In this document: piece by piece, positions 16,569 through 25,553 of the stretch | Layout: every line of letters begins with the position of its first letter | Numbering within the stretch: position 1 is the stretch's first letter | Assembly (NCBI GenBank): GCA_049299095.1 | Contig: JBAQWV010000065.1 | Span: 1 to 64,000 of the forward strand | Length of the DNA: 64,000 nucleotides | Source: JAAEKA01 sp049299095 | GTDB taxonomy: Bacteria; Chloroflexota; Anaerolineae; JAAEKA01 | Direction of reading: 5' to 3' | The notes under the pieces: model-generated | Seen by the model: the letters and a program-made list of their open reading frames with translations, nothing else | Told to the model about the DNA's origin: nothing | The model's database searches: none | Made by a program: the position numbers and the translations under genes

Positions 16569-18117
16569 GGCTGCCTGTCAGATTTTCGAGGTTAACGTCA
16601 ATTTCAGTTGCCAGCGCCTGGTAACTGTGTTCCGAGAGCAGGCCGCGGCGCACCAGATTGTGCAGCGCGGTGCGTTGGCTGCGCAGACCATCCGCACGCG
16701 CGGCCTGCATTTCTTCCTCTTGCAGGGAGATGTCATCGGCGTACATGCGCTGGATTTGCTGGGATAGATCGTTGGTGGTAGTACGGTATTCGTCGCGTAA
16801 GGCCTGCCAGACCTCCTGCGACAGTACACCCGCGCGGTGCATCCGCTGCAATTGGTCCTCGGCAGCCTGCACCGCGTACATGCGCGCGCGTATCAACTCG
16901 TATTGGCGGCGCTGGGGCTGGACCAGCACCAGCCCCAGCCGGTCGAGCAGCGGCTTGATGGTGGTGCTTTGGATGAGCAGGGTAAACAGCACCACGCCGA
17001 AAGTCATTGCCAGCAGTGAACTGCGCCAACCATCGGGCAGCGCAGGCAGGGACAACGCCAGCGCCAAGGCAATGGCCCCGCGCAGGCCACCCCAAAACAG
17101 CACATGGCGATAGGTCATGGACAGCCGCCCGCGCGGCCGATCAGTCAGCCAGCCCAGCCCGTACACTGCTATCGCGCGCCCGATCAACACCGCTGCGATG
17201 CCCAACGCGATGTAAAGCAGGTTGTCAGTGAGCAGAGGGAGGTCAATTGTCAGACCGATCAGCAAAAACACGAAGGAGTTGGCGATAAACGCCACATATT
17301 CCCAGAAATTTTCTACCACGATGCGGGTGCTGGGAGACATGCTGAGCTGCGAGCCGTAGTTGCCGACTAGCAGGCCCGCGGTGACAACGGCAATCACGCC
17401 GGAGACGTGTAGCCGCTCGGCCAGCACAAATGCGCCGTAGGCTACCACCGTGCTGAGGGTGGTTTCGATCAGGTAGTTGTCAATACGCAGAAACACGACG
17501 TTGGCGACTACACCGATTACTGCACCGATCAGAATACCGCCGCCGGTGACGAGCAGAAAGTCGGCCAGGCCCTGCGTCAGGTTAAAGCTGCCAGACAAGG
17601 CCGCGGTCAGCACGATGTTGAACGCGACGATGGCGATGCCGTCGTTGAGCAGGCTTTCCCCCTCAACGATGTAGGACAGTTTGCGCGGCACACCCAGCTC
17701 ACGAAAAACTGCAATCACGGCCACCGGGTCGGTGGCAGAGATCAACGCGCCGAAGATTAGTGCAATCATCACCGGCACACCGGCCAGCATGACAATGCCG
17801 CCGACTACCAGCGTCGAGATCAGCACCCCCACCACGGCCAGAATCACGATTAACCCCAGATGCTCGCGCAGCTCCGAAATATCCAGATGAAACGCGGCTT
17901 CGAAGACCAGCGGTGGCAGAATCAAAAACAGGATCAGGTCGGTGGTCAGGTTGAGGTCTTCGAAAGGAGTGGGCAGCACCGCCAGCACCAAGCCGCTTAA
18001 CACCAAGGCAACTGTGTAGGGGAGATGGATGCGTTGCACCAGGATGGCAATGAGTGAGATAATGATCAGCATTTCGATCATTAATGTCTCAATCGCGATG
18101 ATGTCAGTGTTTTCCAT
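16561..18117 (-). CDS. CPA1-type Na+/H+ antiporter
   Basis: 518 aa. About 12 transmembrane segments fill residues 5-400, followed by a 110-residue cytoplasmic helical tail. Characteristic pieces are LILPPLVFEAAFHLD, ALISATDPVAVIAVFRELG (the ATDP ion-site motif), VEGESLLNDGIAIVAFN and WGGLRGAIALALALS. These identify an NhaP/KefB-like monovalent cation/proton exchanger. It heads the coupled pair with the SpoU gene. Confidence 0.93.
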   Translation of the reverse strand: MENTDIIAIETLMIEMLIIISLIAILVQRIHLPYTVALVLSGLVLAVLPTPFEDLNLTTDLILFLILPPLVFEAAFHLDISELREHLGLIVILAVVGVLISTLVVGGIVMLAGVPVMIALIFGALISATDPVAVIAVFRELGVPRKLSYIVEGESLLNDGIAIVAFNIVLTAALSGSFNLTQGLADFLLVTGGGILIGAVIGVVANVVFLRIDNYLIETTLSTVVAYGAFVLAERLHVSGVIAVVTAGLLVGNYGSQLSMSPSTRIVVENFWEYVAFIANSFVFLLIGLTIDLPLLTDNLLYIALGIAAVLIGRAIAVYGLGWLTDRPRGRLSMTYRHVLFWGGLRGAIALALALSLPALPDGWRSSLLAMTFGVVLFTLLIQSTTIKPLLDRLGLVLVQPQRRQYELIRARMYAVQAAEDQLQRMHRAGVLSQEVWQALRDEYRTTTNDLSQQIQRMYADDISLQEEEMQAARADGLRSQRTALHNLVRRGLLSEHSYQALATEIDVNLENLTGSHD

Positions 18118-18170
18118 GTGACAGGACCCTTGGACTGGCGCGGGCAGTGGGGTGCGCCGATCTGGTATGA

Positions 18171-18806
18171 CTATTCAACGCCGATCAGGTGTTCCGTGCG
18201 ATTTTGAAAATGCAACCGCCAGGTTTCGCGGCGCGGAATTTCGACATATTGGAAACAGGTGATACCGGTGTTGGTGTTCCAGACTTCGGCGCGTCGCCAC
18301 GGCCCCACATTGAAAACATGATCGAACGCGGTTTCGATCACGCCACCGTGGCACACCGCCACGACCACCTGATCGCGATGCAGTTGCACCAGGTCTTCGA
18401 TGAACCAGCCCACGCGCGTGCGGAAGTGCATCATTGTTTCGCCGCCTTCTACCGCGGGGGTGATGGTGGTGAAGGGGCGTTCGCTGGCCCAGTAATCAGG
18501 ATAGTTCGGCAGGGCATCATCGGGCCAGGGGGTATGGTCGAAGCGGTTGTTGCCCATTTCGCGCAGACGGTCGTCCCAGCGGACATCCATGCCGTAGGCT
18601 ACGGCCAGCGGTGCGACCGTTTGGCGGGCGCGCTGCATGGTGCTGGCATAGAGTGCATCCGCGGTGGGCAGATAGGCTGGCAGCCAGCGGGCCAGCGCGG
18701 CAGCCTGCCGCTCGCCCAGATCAGTCAACGGGGTGTCTTGGTTGCCACCAGTCCAGTCGGCCAGGTTGACCAGACTTTGGCCGTGGCGAATAAGGTAAAG
18801 ATACAT
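18171..18806 (-). CDS. Histidine phosphatase family protein
   Basis: 211 aa. Phosphoglycerate-mutase-like fold with the RHGQS motif (residues 8-12) bearing the phospho-accepting His, LTDLGERQA, then DRLREMGNN and VCHGGVIE with the second catalytic His. It may be a phosphatase rather than a mutase; the substrate is not deducible. It is first in the leftward run toward MscS. Confidence 0.88.
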   Translation of the reverse strand: MYLYLIRHGQSLVNLADWTGGNQDTPLTDLGERQAAALARWLPAYLPTADALYASTMQRARQTVAPLAVAYGMDVRWDDRLREMGNNRFDHTPWPDDALPNYPDYWASERPFTTITPAVEGGETMMHFRTRVGWFIEDLVQLHRDQVVVAVCHGGVIETAFDHVFNVGPWRRAEVWNTNTGITCFQYVEIPRRETWRLHFQNRTEHLIGVE

Positions 18807-18838
18807 CGGCGTGCTTTCTAGTGGTGTAATTAGCCGGA

Positions 18839-18867
18839 ATTATACCCGACGCGAGCAATTCCTTCCA
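18839..18867 (-). promoter_or_regulatory. Promoter of the histidine phosphatase run
   Basis: On the minus strand a perfect TATAAT (18839-18844) has a weak TGGAAG (18862-18867) 17 bp upstream. The predicted transcription start is about 25 nt from the ATG. Confidence 0.4.
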
Positions 18868-18897
18868 GTTCGTTTGAACGTTGGAGCCGCGGGGTGT

Positions 18898-18926
18898 TTG
18901 TCAAACGCTGCCAGCCGCGCTATACT
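18898..18926 (+). promoter_or_regulatory. Sigma-70-type promoter upstream of folP
   Basis: TTGTCA (18898-18903), 17 bp, TATACT (18921-18926). The predicted start is near 18933, leaving a 180-nt leader before folP. Confidence 0.65.
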
Positions 18927-19112
18927 CGCAGAACGATTAGAATAATACACCGGTGATTGTTGCCCGTTAAGGATTTCCGGCTGAAAACACGAAACTGCTG
19001 GCAGCGGATTTCGACAAGCTCAGCCCACGCCCAGCCTCGCAGGGGCTTTGGACGGTCAGACGACGAAGATTCGCTGGCCGACTGCCAACTCCCCGCCATC
19101 ATCCAACTCACC

Positions 19113-20000
19113 ATGACATTGCTCACAATCCGCAACTACCCCTTCGACTGGGGCCTCCGCACCTACGTGATGGGTATTATTAACGTCACACCGGACAGCT
19201 TTTCCGGCGATGGCCTGGCAACGCTGGATGACGCGGTGAATGCCGCCATTGCCCAGGGGCGTCGTTTCGCCGTTGAAGGCGCGCATATCCTCGATGTGGG
19301 CGGCGAAAGCACCCGCCCCGGCTCGCAACCGGTGGACGCAGAGGAAGAGTTGCGTCGTGTGCTGCCGGTAATTCGCGGGCTGGCTGCCGCGGTGGACCTG
19401 CCGATCTCGATTGACACCTCGAAGGCCGCGGTGGCTGAAGCCGCGCTGGCTGCTGGGGCCAGTATCGTCAACGATGTATGGGGATTGCGGTTGGAACCGG
19501 CACTGGCTGATGTGGCCGCGCGCGCAGGCGCGCCGGTGATCCTGATGCACAACCGCAGCCAGCGCGAGCATGTGCGCATTGATCCCGCGCTGGGTGGACG
19601 CTATATTGGCACGATCTATAACGACCTGTTGCGTGATATTCTAGCCGAGTTGCAGATCAGCATTGACCTGGCGCACGGGGCGGGCATCCCCGACAAGCAC
19701 ATCATCCTTGACCCAGGGCTAGGGTTCGGCAAGACAGTGCCGCAAAGTCTGGAACTACTGGATCGGCTGGATGAGTTGGTCGGGCTGCTGGGCCACGCCT
19801 ATCCGCTGTTGGTGGGTTCCAGCCGCAAGTCGTTCATCGGCTACACGCTGGACTTGCCGCCCGATCAGCGCGTGGAGGGTACAGCGGCCACCGTGGCGCT
19901 TGCCATCGCCCGCGGCGCGGACATCGTGCGCGTGCATGACGTGCAGGCGATGGCGCGCGTGGCCCGCATGACGGATGCAATTGTGCGGCGCGATACGTGA
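19113..20000 (+). CDS. folP: Dihydropteroate synthase
   Basis: Condenses 6-hydroxymethyl-7,8-dihydropterin pyrophosphate with p-aminobenzoate in folate synthesis. 295 aa TIM barrel with MGIINVTPDSFSGDG, DVGGESTRPG, SIDTSKAAVAEAAL, ILDPGLGFGKT and GSSRKSFIG, so all substrate loops are present. The ATG at 19113 begins just before the first strand; no strong Shine-Dalgarno is visible. Followed by an SDR gene after 39 bp. Confidence 0.96.
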   Translation: MTLLTIRNYPFDWGLRTYVMGIINVTPDSFSGDGLATLDDAVNAAIAQGRRFAVEGAHILDVGGESTRPGSQPVDAEEELRRVLPVIRGLAAAVDLPISIDTSKAAVAEAALAAGASIVNDVWGLRLEPALADVAARAGAPVILMHNRSQREHVRIDPALGGRYIGTIYNDLLRDILAELQISIDLAHGAGIPDKHIILDPGLGFGKTVPQSLELLDRLDELVGLLGHAYPLLVGSSRKSFIGYTLDLPPDQRVEGTAATVALAIARGADIVRVHDVQAMARVARMTDAIVRRDT

Positions 20001-20039
20001 AGCGCGAATTCGTTTGCCATCTTTTTCAGGAACCCGTGA

Positions 20040-20813
20040 ATGACTACCCCCACCTTGCTCCCGCTGGCCGATCAGCACGTTGTCGTAACTGGCAGCAGTA
20101 GCGGCATTGGCCGTGCCTGTGCGCTGGCCTGCGCGCACGCGGGCGCACACGTGCTGGTGCATGGCCGCAACGCGGCCGCGGCCGCGGCAGTGGCCACGGA
20201 AATCGGTGCGTTGGGACAACGTGCCCCCGTGCTGCTGGCCGATCTGGCACAGCCGGATACGCTGGCAGCGTTCGTGGACGCTGCCTGGGCCGCGCTGCAG
20301 GGCCGCGTGGATGTGTGGGTGAACAATGCAGGCGCGGATGTGCTGACCGGCGGCGGCTTGCAGCTCCCCTTTGCCGAACGCCTGCAACAATTGCTTGATG
20401 TGGATGTGCGCGGCACGATCCTGACCGCGCGGCTGGCAGGCGAGCGCATGGCCGCGCAGGGGCACGGCCAGATCGTCAACATCGGCTGGGATCAGGCGCT
20501 GACTGGCGGTGTCGCCACCGAGAGCGGCCAGCTTTTCGCGGCAGCCAAGGCCGCGATCATTGGCTTCAGCAAGGCGCTGGCGCGCAGTCTGGCTCCGGCT
20601 GTGCGCGTCAACGTGGTCTCCCCTGGCTGGATCGAAACCGCCTGGGGCGAGCAGGTCAACCGCGAGCTGTACGAACGGCTGCGCCGCGCCACGCCGCTGC
20701 AACGCTGGGGCACGCCGGACGATGTGGCTCATGCGGTGGTCTTTCTGGCCTCGCCGCAGGCCGCCTTTCTGACGGGCCAGGTTTTGATGGTTAATGGCGG
20801 CGTGGTAATGTGA
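20040..20813 (+). CDS. SDR-family protein lacking the catalytic Ser and Tyr
   Basis: 257 aa Rossmann-fold protein with TGSSSGIGRA (residues about 17-26) for NAD(P) binding and NNAGAD. At the active site the usual Y-x-x-x-K reads F-A-A-A-K (GQLFAAAKAA), and the usual Ser strand reads VNIGWDQA. The catalytic Tyr and Ser thus appear replaced, while Lys and the downstream SPGWIETAW remain. Position after folP hints at a pterin-related role, but it could be a non-catalytic or atypical reductase. Confidence 0.85.
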   Translation: MTTPTLLPLADQHVVVTGSSSGIGRACALACAHAGAHVLVHGRNAAAAAAVATEIGALGQRAPVLLADLAQPDTLAAFVDAAWAALQGRVDVWVNNAGADVLTGGGLQLPFAERLQQLLDVDVRGTILTARLAGERMAAQGHGQIVNIGWDQALTGGVATESGQLFAAAKAAIIGFSKALARSLAPAVRVNVVSPGWIETAWGEQVNRELYERLRRATPLQRWGTPDDVAHAVVFLASPQAAFLTGQVLMVNGGVVM

Positions 20814-20838
20814 ACCACCCGCTTCATTCTGTTGATGG

Positions 20839-21132
20839 ATGTTTGAACTGATGGCTTATCTTGACTGGTTTCCTCCCTCACTGGCTTTGTCTACCCTGTT
20901 GGCCCTGATCTGGGGAACAGCGTGGTTCGTGCTGCGCGGGCGCACGGTTGCCGACTGGCTGATTGATGTGCTGGCCGCGCTGCTGGGCTTCGGCCTCGGC
21001 CAACTGGCCGGTTCATTGCTGGGCTGGCCCCTGCCTACCATCGGCCAGGTGCGCGTGGTCGAAGGGTCGCTGTTTGCGTTGCTGGTGCTGCTCTTGATGC
21101 AATGGCTGCGGCGCGCGCCGAAAACGTACTGA
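20839..21132 (+). CDS. Small membrane protein, unknown
   Basis: 97 aa with three hydrophobic stretches (about 14-30, 41-62 and 72-90) and a basic end LRRAPKTY. It follows the SDR by 25 bp. An alternative start is the ATG at 20851. No family recognised. Confidence 0.6.
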   Translation: MFELMAYLDWFPPSLALSTLLALIWGTAWFVLRGRTVADWLIDVLAALLGFGLGQLAGSLLGWPLPTIGQVRVVEGSLFALLVLLLMQWLRRAPKTY

Positions 21133-21335
21133 ACGCACCCTCGGCTTAAGCCAGCGTATCTATCAGGTTACAATCAGGCCGTCAAGGGTTTGCGCACGTA
21201 ATGCGCTGATCGCGCTGGACGCGGCAGGCGTTTGGGGCGATCAGCTGTAGACTGTTGGTTATCTGTCCATACGACCCGCCTTTTATCAACCAGAACAGGC
21301 GCAGTCTCTATGTCTCACATAAACAGGGTGACGCT

Positions 21336-22106
21336 ATGAACAAAGACCGGCTCGGCCAACTCCTGATGCTGGCGGCTGTCGCTGCCACGCTGGCAGTGAA
21401 CGTCCTCGCCAATACCTTGCCACTGAATGGTTTGCTGACCGCGGAAATCTCTGACCGCTTCCGCGTCTATTTCACGCCCGCGGGCTATGTGTTCAGCATT
21501 TGGGGGCTGATCTACCTCGGCTTGATCGGCTATGCCATCTATCAAGCGCGGCCAGACCGACGGCACAACCCGCGGCTGCGCAGCATTCGCACGCTGTTCC
21601 TGGTCAGCTCGCTCGCCAATATCGCCTGGATTTTCTGTTGGCACTTTCTGCTTTTTCCGCTGGCACTGCTGGCGATGTTCGTGTTGCTGGCTGCGCTGAT
21701 CGGCATTTACCTGCGCTTGCGCATTGGCCGCAGCCATCCGCCGCTGTTGGAGATTTTTCTGGTGGACGCGCCCTTTAGCCTGTACCTCGGCTGGATCACG
21801 GTGGCTACCATCGCCAATGTCACCTCTTTCCTCGACTACCTGCGTTGGGGCGGCTTTGGCGTGACACCAGAACATTGGTTGGTGATTGTGTTGGTGTTGG
21901 CGTCGGTGGTTGGCACGCTGGTGACGCTGAAGCGTCGCGATATGGTGTTTGTGTTGGTGTTAGCCTGGGCGTTTGCCGGTATCGGCGTTAAACATGCCGG
22001 CGTGAACACGGTGGCCGCGGCTGCGTGGGTGGCCGCGGGCTATGCGCTGGCGTTGGCAGTGGTGAACGTGCCGCGCATGGTGCGCGCTCGCAATGCACCG
22101 ATTTAA
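21336..22106 (+). CDS. TspO/MBR-like tryptophan-rich membrane protein
   Basis: 256 aa with about eight hydrophobic segments. It resembles the enlarged TspO-related family seen in bacteria: FTPAGYVFSIWGLIYLGL near the N-terminus, then SSLANIAWIFCWHF. The ATG at 21336 has weak ribosome binding support (GGGTGAC). Family members bind tetrapyrroles or tune stress responses, but the substrate here is unknown. A weak promoter-like TTAAGC, 17 bp, TACAAT lies at 21146-21174. Confidence 0.65.
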   Translation: MNKDRLGQLLMLAAVAATLAVNVLANTLPLNGLLTAEISDRFRVYFTPAGYVFSIWGLIYLGLIGYAIYQARPDRRHNPRLRSIRTLFLVSSLANIAWIFCWHFLLFPLALLAMFVLLAALIGIYLRLRIGRSHPPLLEIFLVDAPFSLYLGWITVATIANVTSFLDYLRWGGFGVTPEHWLVIVLVLASVVGTLVTLKRRDMVFVLVLAWAFAGIGVKHAGVNTVAAAAWVAAGYALALAVVNVPRMVRARNAPI

Positions 22107-22115
22107 CGATTGCGC

Positions 22116-22144
22116 TTGACAATAACTATCACCTCGGTTACACT
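22116..22144 (+). promoter_or_regulatory. Near-consensus promoter of the dockerin-bearing secreted protein
   Basis: TTGACA (22116-22121), 17 bp, TACACT (22139-22144). Predicted start is near 22151, about 77 nt before the ATG at 22228. Confidence 0.75.
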
Positions 22145-22227
22145 TTTTATTATCGTCGCACTGTTGGCATCGGCTTGGTTTTCCCCGGCAACATACCTGT
22201 TGCTGCCATCCGAAGGAGTTCTATCTT

Positions 22228-24105
22228 ATGGAGGAGCAAAAAAGCCGACTGCGTTCGGCTGTCTGGATCGCTTTCGTGTTCGCTCTGCTCGTTGCAGCAT
22301 CGGCGATTCCACTCACCACACGGGCGCAGGCTGAAGTTGGGCCAATTAAGCCCCTGAACGAGCCAGAACGTCCGTTGGACGCGCGCCAACTGCGCGCTCA
22401 GCAGCTTGCGCTGGCCTCCTCGCCAGTGCAGCGTTACGCGGAAGGCAGCCGCGCCGAGGTCTTCACCGTGTTACCTTTTACCGCGCCCTACGATTCTGCC
22501 TACGCTGCCTGCCAGCAGGGGACGTGCTATCAGGTGGACATCTTTGACTTTACACAGCGAGCGACGATCACGGCGATTGTGGACGTTGACAGCGACAAGG
22601 CGCTGGATGCCTGGCTCACCCCGAATTCGCATCCGTTGATCACACCGAGCCTGTACCGCCGCGCGTGGGAGATCATGCGTACCGATCCCGACGTGGTAAC
22701 CGCGCTGGGCTACCAGCCGACGTTGGCGCAAACCCGCATGATGGACACCGGTAGCATCGGCACGCGCTGCGTGGGTGGCTACTTGTGCGCGGGCGCAACC
22801 TTTATGACCGACAGCGGCGCGGTCTGGGTGCTGGTGGATTTGATCGAGGAACGGATCGAAAAGATGTGGTGGGAAGACAAGCCCTTCGATCTGCGCAGCA
22901 ACCAGGACAAACCGAAGCCAGAAGCTGTGCCGACTGCTTGCGGCGACACCACCGCGCTCAATCGCAACGGCTGGAAGATGAATTATCGCATCACCCCCAC
23001 CGATGGGCTGGAAGTAACTGGCATCACCTGGAACGTCAATGGCGTGGATCAGCCGGTCGCCACGCGGCTCAAATTGATGGAATGGCATGCTCGTTACCCC
23101 AGCGGCAGCGGCTACCGCGACTATATCGGCTGCGGCGGCGGCGCGGGCGGCGGTTTTCCCATCTACTTCTACGGCGGCACGCAGGTGCGCGATCTGTACG
23201 ACGTCAGCAATCAGGTGATCGGCTTTGCCGTTGTGCAGGATTTTCGCATGAGCAATTGGCTGTCGGCGTGTAATTACCGCTACGAGCAGCATTTTGAGTT
23301 CTACAACGACGGTAGTTTCCGCGTTAAGACCGGCTCATACGGTCGCGGCTGCGGCAATAGCCAGCTCAATGAAGCAACCTATCGTCCCGTCGTATTCATG
23401 GACTTGGCGGTAGCTGGTGATGCGGGTGACACCTTCGCGGTCTGGGACGGCAGCCAGTGGGTCAACCAGAACAGCGAAGGTTGGTGGCTGCAAGCCGCGC
23501 CGTACAACGCCGACGGTGACCGTTATCGTATCATTGACCAGTCCGGGTTTGGTTACACCATCGAGCCGGGCCAGGGGCAGTTCAACGACAACGGCACTGG
23601 CGACAACGCCTACCTGTATCTGACGCTGCATCGCGCCAGCGAGGGCGATGCAGACACCGGCGCGTTGCCCGATACCACTTGCTGCAATCAGGATTACCGT
23701 CAGGGGCCGCACTATTGGGTTAACAACGAAGCCACCGCGGATCAAAATTTAACACTGTGGTACGTGCCCGCGGGGGTGACCATCACCACCTGGGCGGTCA
23801 ATAATGGGTATGGTACTCGGCAATACTGCTGGAGCGACAGCGCGGCCAACACCTGGCCCTGCTTTGCCGGTCCGCTGTTCAAGCCCTTCAGCAGCGGTAC
23901 CTGCTCGCTCTATGACTTCAACTGCAACAATGCTGTGGACACCGGCGATGTTACTGCGATTGCCACGCTGTGGAACTGTCTGGACGGCGATGCCTGCTAC
24001 GATCCAGAATACGATCTGGACGCGGATAGTGACATTGACGTGAACGATGTAATGATGGACGCGGCGCGCTGGAACTGTAGCCTGGGACAGGGCTGCTACT
24101 GGTAG
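22228..24105 (+). CDS. Secreted protein with C-terminal dockerin-like EF-hand pair
   Basis: 625 aa. Residues 1-36 form a signal peptide (hydrophobic 9-28, cleavage near RAQA). The central 500 residues match no family I know; they are rich in Trp, Tyr, Asp and Gly, with paired cysteines. The last 65 residues have two calcium-loop repeats, DFNCNNAVDTGDV and DLDADSDIDVNDV, as in type I dockerin. Start supported by GAAGGAG upstream. Dockerins bind cohesins or stabilise surface proteins; no cohesin is in the window. Confidence 0.82.
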   Translation: MEEQKSRLRSAVWIAFVFALLVAASAIPLTTRAQAEVGPIKPLNEPERPLDARQLRAQQLALASSPVQRYAEGSRAEVFTVLPFTAPYDSAYAACQQGTCYQVDIFDFTQRATITAIVDVDSDKALDAWLTPNSHPLITPSLYRRAWEIMRTDPDVVTALGYQPTLAQTRMMDTGSIGTRCVGGYLCAGATFMTDSGAVWVLVDLIEERIEKMWWEDKPFDLRSNQDKPKPEAVPTACGDTTALNRNGWKMNYRITPTDGLEVTGITWNVNGVDQPVATRLKLMEWHARYPSGSGYRDYIGCGGGAGGGFPIYFYGGTQVRDLYDVSNQVIGFAVVQDFRMSNWLSACNYRYEQHFEFYNDGSFRVKTGSYGRGCGNSQLNEATYRPVVFMDLAVAGDAGDTFAVWDGSQWVNQNSEGWWLQAAPYNADGDRYRIIDQSGFGYTIEPGQGQFNDNGTGDNAYLYLTLHRASEGDADTGALPDTTCCNQDYRQGPHYWVNNEATADQNLTLWYVPAGVTITTWAVNNGYGTRQYCWSDSAANTWPCFAGPLFKPFSSGTCSLYDFNCNNAVDTGDVTAIATLWNCLDGDACYDPEYDLDADSDIDVNDVMMDAARWNCSLGQGCYW

Positions 24106-24125
24106 GAAAGGATATGCTTTGATTG

Positions 24126-24166
24126 GCCCTGCGCGCGCAGTCACTCGCACGCGCAGGGCTTTTTTG
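24126..24166 (+). terminator. Intrinsic terminator of the dockerin-protein gene
   Basis: Stem GCCCTGCGCG (24126-24135) with CGCGCAGGGC (24150-24159), then TTTTTT. Confidence 0.85.
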
Positions 24167-24238
24167 TTCGGTCGGTCGCAGTGGCGATAACCCTCTCCAC
24201 ATTTGGCGCTTTGTTGCCAGCGGGTGTTAAATGGTAGC

Positions 24239-25552
24239 ATGTCTGGCTCAACCACGCGCTTTGCCGCCCTTCGTCATCGCGATTATCGCCTGATCTGGCT
24301 CGGCAATTTCGTTTCCATTATCGGTTCGCAGATGCAGTTTGTCGCGGTCAACTGGCACGTCTACAAACTGTTGGAAGGCGCGCACGTCACCGTCAATCTG
24401 TTCGGCCATTCGATTGCGCTCAGTGGTGAAGCCTTGGGGCTGGGGGGCGTGGGGCTGGCGCGCATCATTCCGATCATGATCTTTGCGCTGATCGGCGGCA
24501 CACTGGCCGACGTAGTTAACCGGCGCAAACTCTTGCTGATTACCAACACAATCGCGGCGATTTTGGCCGCGTTGCTGGCGCTGGTCAGCTTCTTGCATCG
24601 TGACACCGTATGGATGGTCTATCTACTCACCTCCGCGGGGGCGGCCACGACCGCCTTTTCCGGGCCAGCGTTTCAGGCCATCGTGCCAAACCTGGTCCCC
24701 AAGGCCGATTTAACCAATGCCATCAGTTTAAATTCTCTGGTGCGGCAGTTGGCAACCATCGTCGGTCCGGCGTTGGCGGGGGCTGTGCTGGCCGCGGCCA
24801 ACGTGGGCTGGGTCTACGCGATCAATGCCGTGTCATTTGTGGCGATTGTGGCTGCGCTGTTGTTGATCCGCTATCGCAGCGGCCCGGCAGCCAAAGATAC
24901 CGGCCTGGGCTGGCAGGCTATTCTGGAAGGCTGGCGCTTTGTGCGCGGCACGCGCATCATCTGGGGTAGCATGTTGCTGGACTTTTTTGCCACGTTTTTC
25001 AGCTCGGCGCGTAATTTGCTGCCGCTGGTGGCCGGACAGGTGCTGGGGATGGACGCAGGCGGCTACGGCTTGTTGGCCTCGGCAGACGCGGTCGGCTCGC
25101 TGCTGGCGGGGTCGGTGATTTCGTTGCGTCGCGATATTTACCGGCAGGGCGCGGTGCTGCTGGTCAGCGTTGTCATCTATGGCTTGGCAACTGCGCTCTT
25201 TGGCCTTTCCACCCACTTCGTGCTGAGCTATCTTTTCTTTGCGCTGGTGGGTGCGAGCGACACGATTTCCACCATCATTCGCCAAACCATCCGCCAGGTA
25301 ATGACCCCTGATCATCTGCGCGGACGCATGACCGGCATCAACCAGGTGTTTTTCATGGGCGGGCCGCAACTGGGCGAGATGGAAGCGGGCGCAGTGGCCG
25401 CGGCCTTGGGCGCGCCCTTTGCCATCGTCAGCGGCGGCATCGCCACGGTGCTGTTAACGCTGCTCATCGCGTGGCGTTACCCGCGGCTGCGCACCTACAC
25501 CAGCGCCACGCTGGCCGAGGATCAGGCGCGGCTGACGCAGGCAGGAGGCTAA
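24239..25552 (+). CDS. MFS transporter (EntS/macrolide-efflux-like)
   Basis: 437 aa with 12 predicted membrane segments. The opening MSGSTTRFAALRHRDYRLIW and the loop GGTLADVVNRRKLL are typical of the DHA3-type exporter family (enterobactin or macrolide efflux). The substrate is unknown. The stop is 1 bp before the start of the di-haem peroxidase gene, suggesting an operon. Start ATG at 24239 chosen by family alignment. Confidence 0.85.
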   Translation: MSGSTTRFAALRHRDYRLIWLGNFVSIIGSQMQFVAVNWHVYKLLEGAHVTVNLFGHSIALSGEALGLGGVGLARIIPIMIFALIGGTLADVVNRRKLLLITNTIAAILAALLALVSFLHRDTVWMVYLLTSAGAATTAFSGPAFQAIVPNLVPKADLTNAISLNSLVRQLATIVGPALAGAVLAAANVGWVYAINAVSFVAIVAALLLIRYRSGPAAKDTGLGWQAILEGWRFVRGTRIIWGSMLLDFFATFFSSARNLLPLVAGQVLGMDAGGYGLLASADAVGSLLAGSVISLRRDIYRQGAVLLVSVVIYGLATALFGLSTHFVLSYLFFALVGASDTISTIIRQTIRQVMTPDHLRGRMTGINQVFFMGGPQLGEMEAGAVAAALGAPFAIVSGGIATVLLTLLIAWRYPRLRTYTSATLAEDQARLTQAGG

Positions 25553-25553
25553 C

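Larger units (their letters stand above)
18807..19112. other. Divergent control region of phosphatase and folP, with a dispersed repeat
   Basis: Holds a promoter in each direction and a long (about 180 nt) folP leader. The leader includes TTCGACAAGCTCAGCC (19010-19025), a sequence repeated in variant form at 63584. No small gene or clear riboswitch is seen. Confidence 0.6.
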
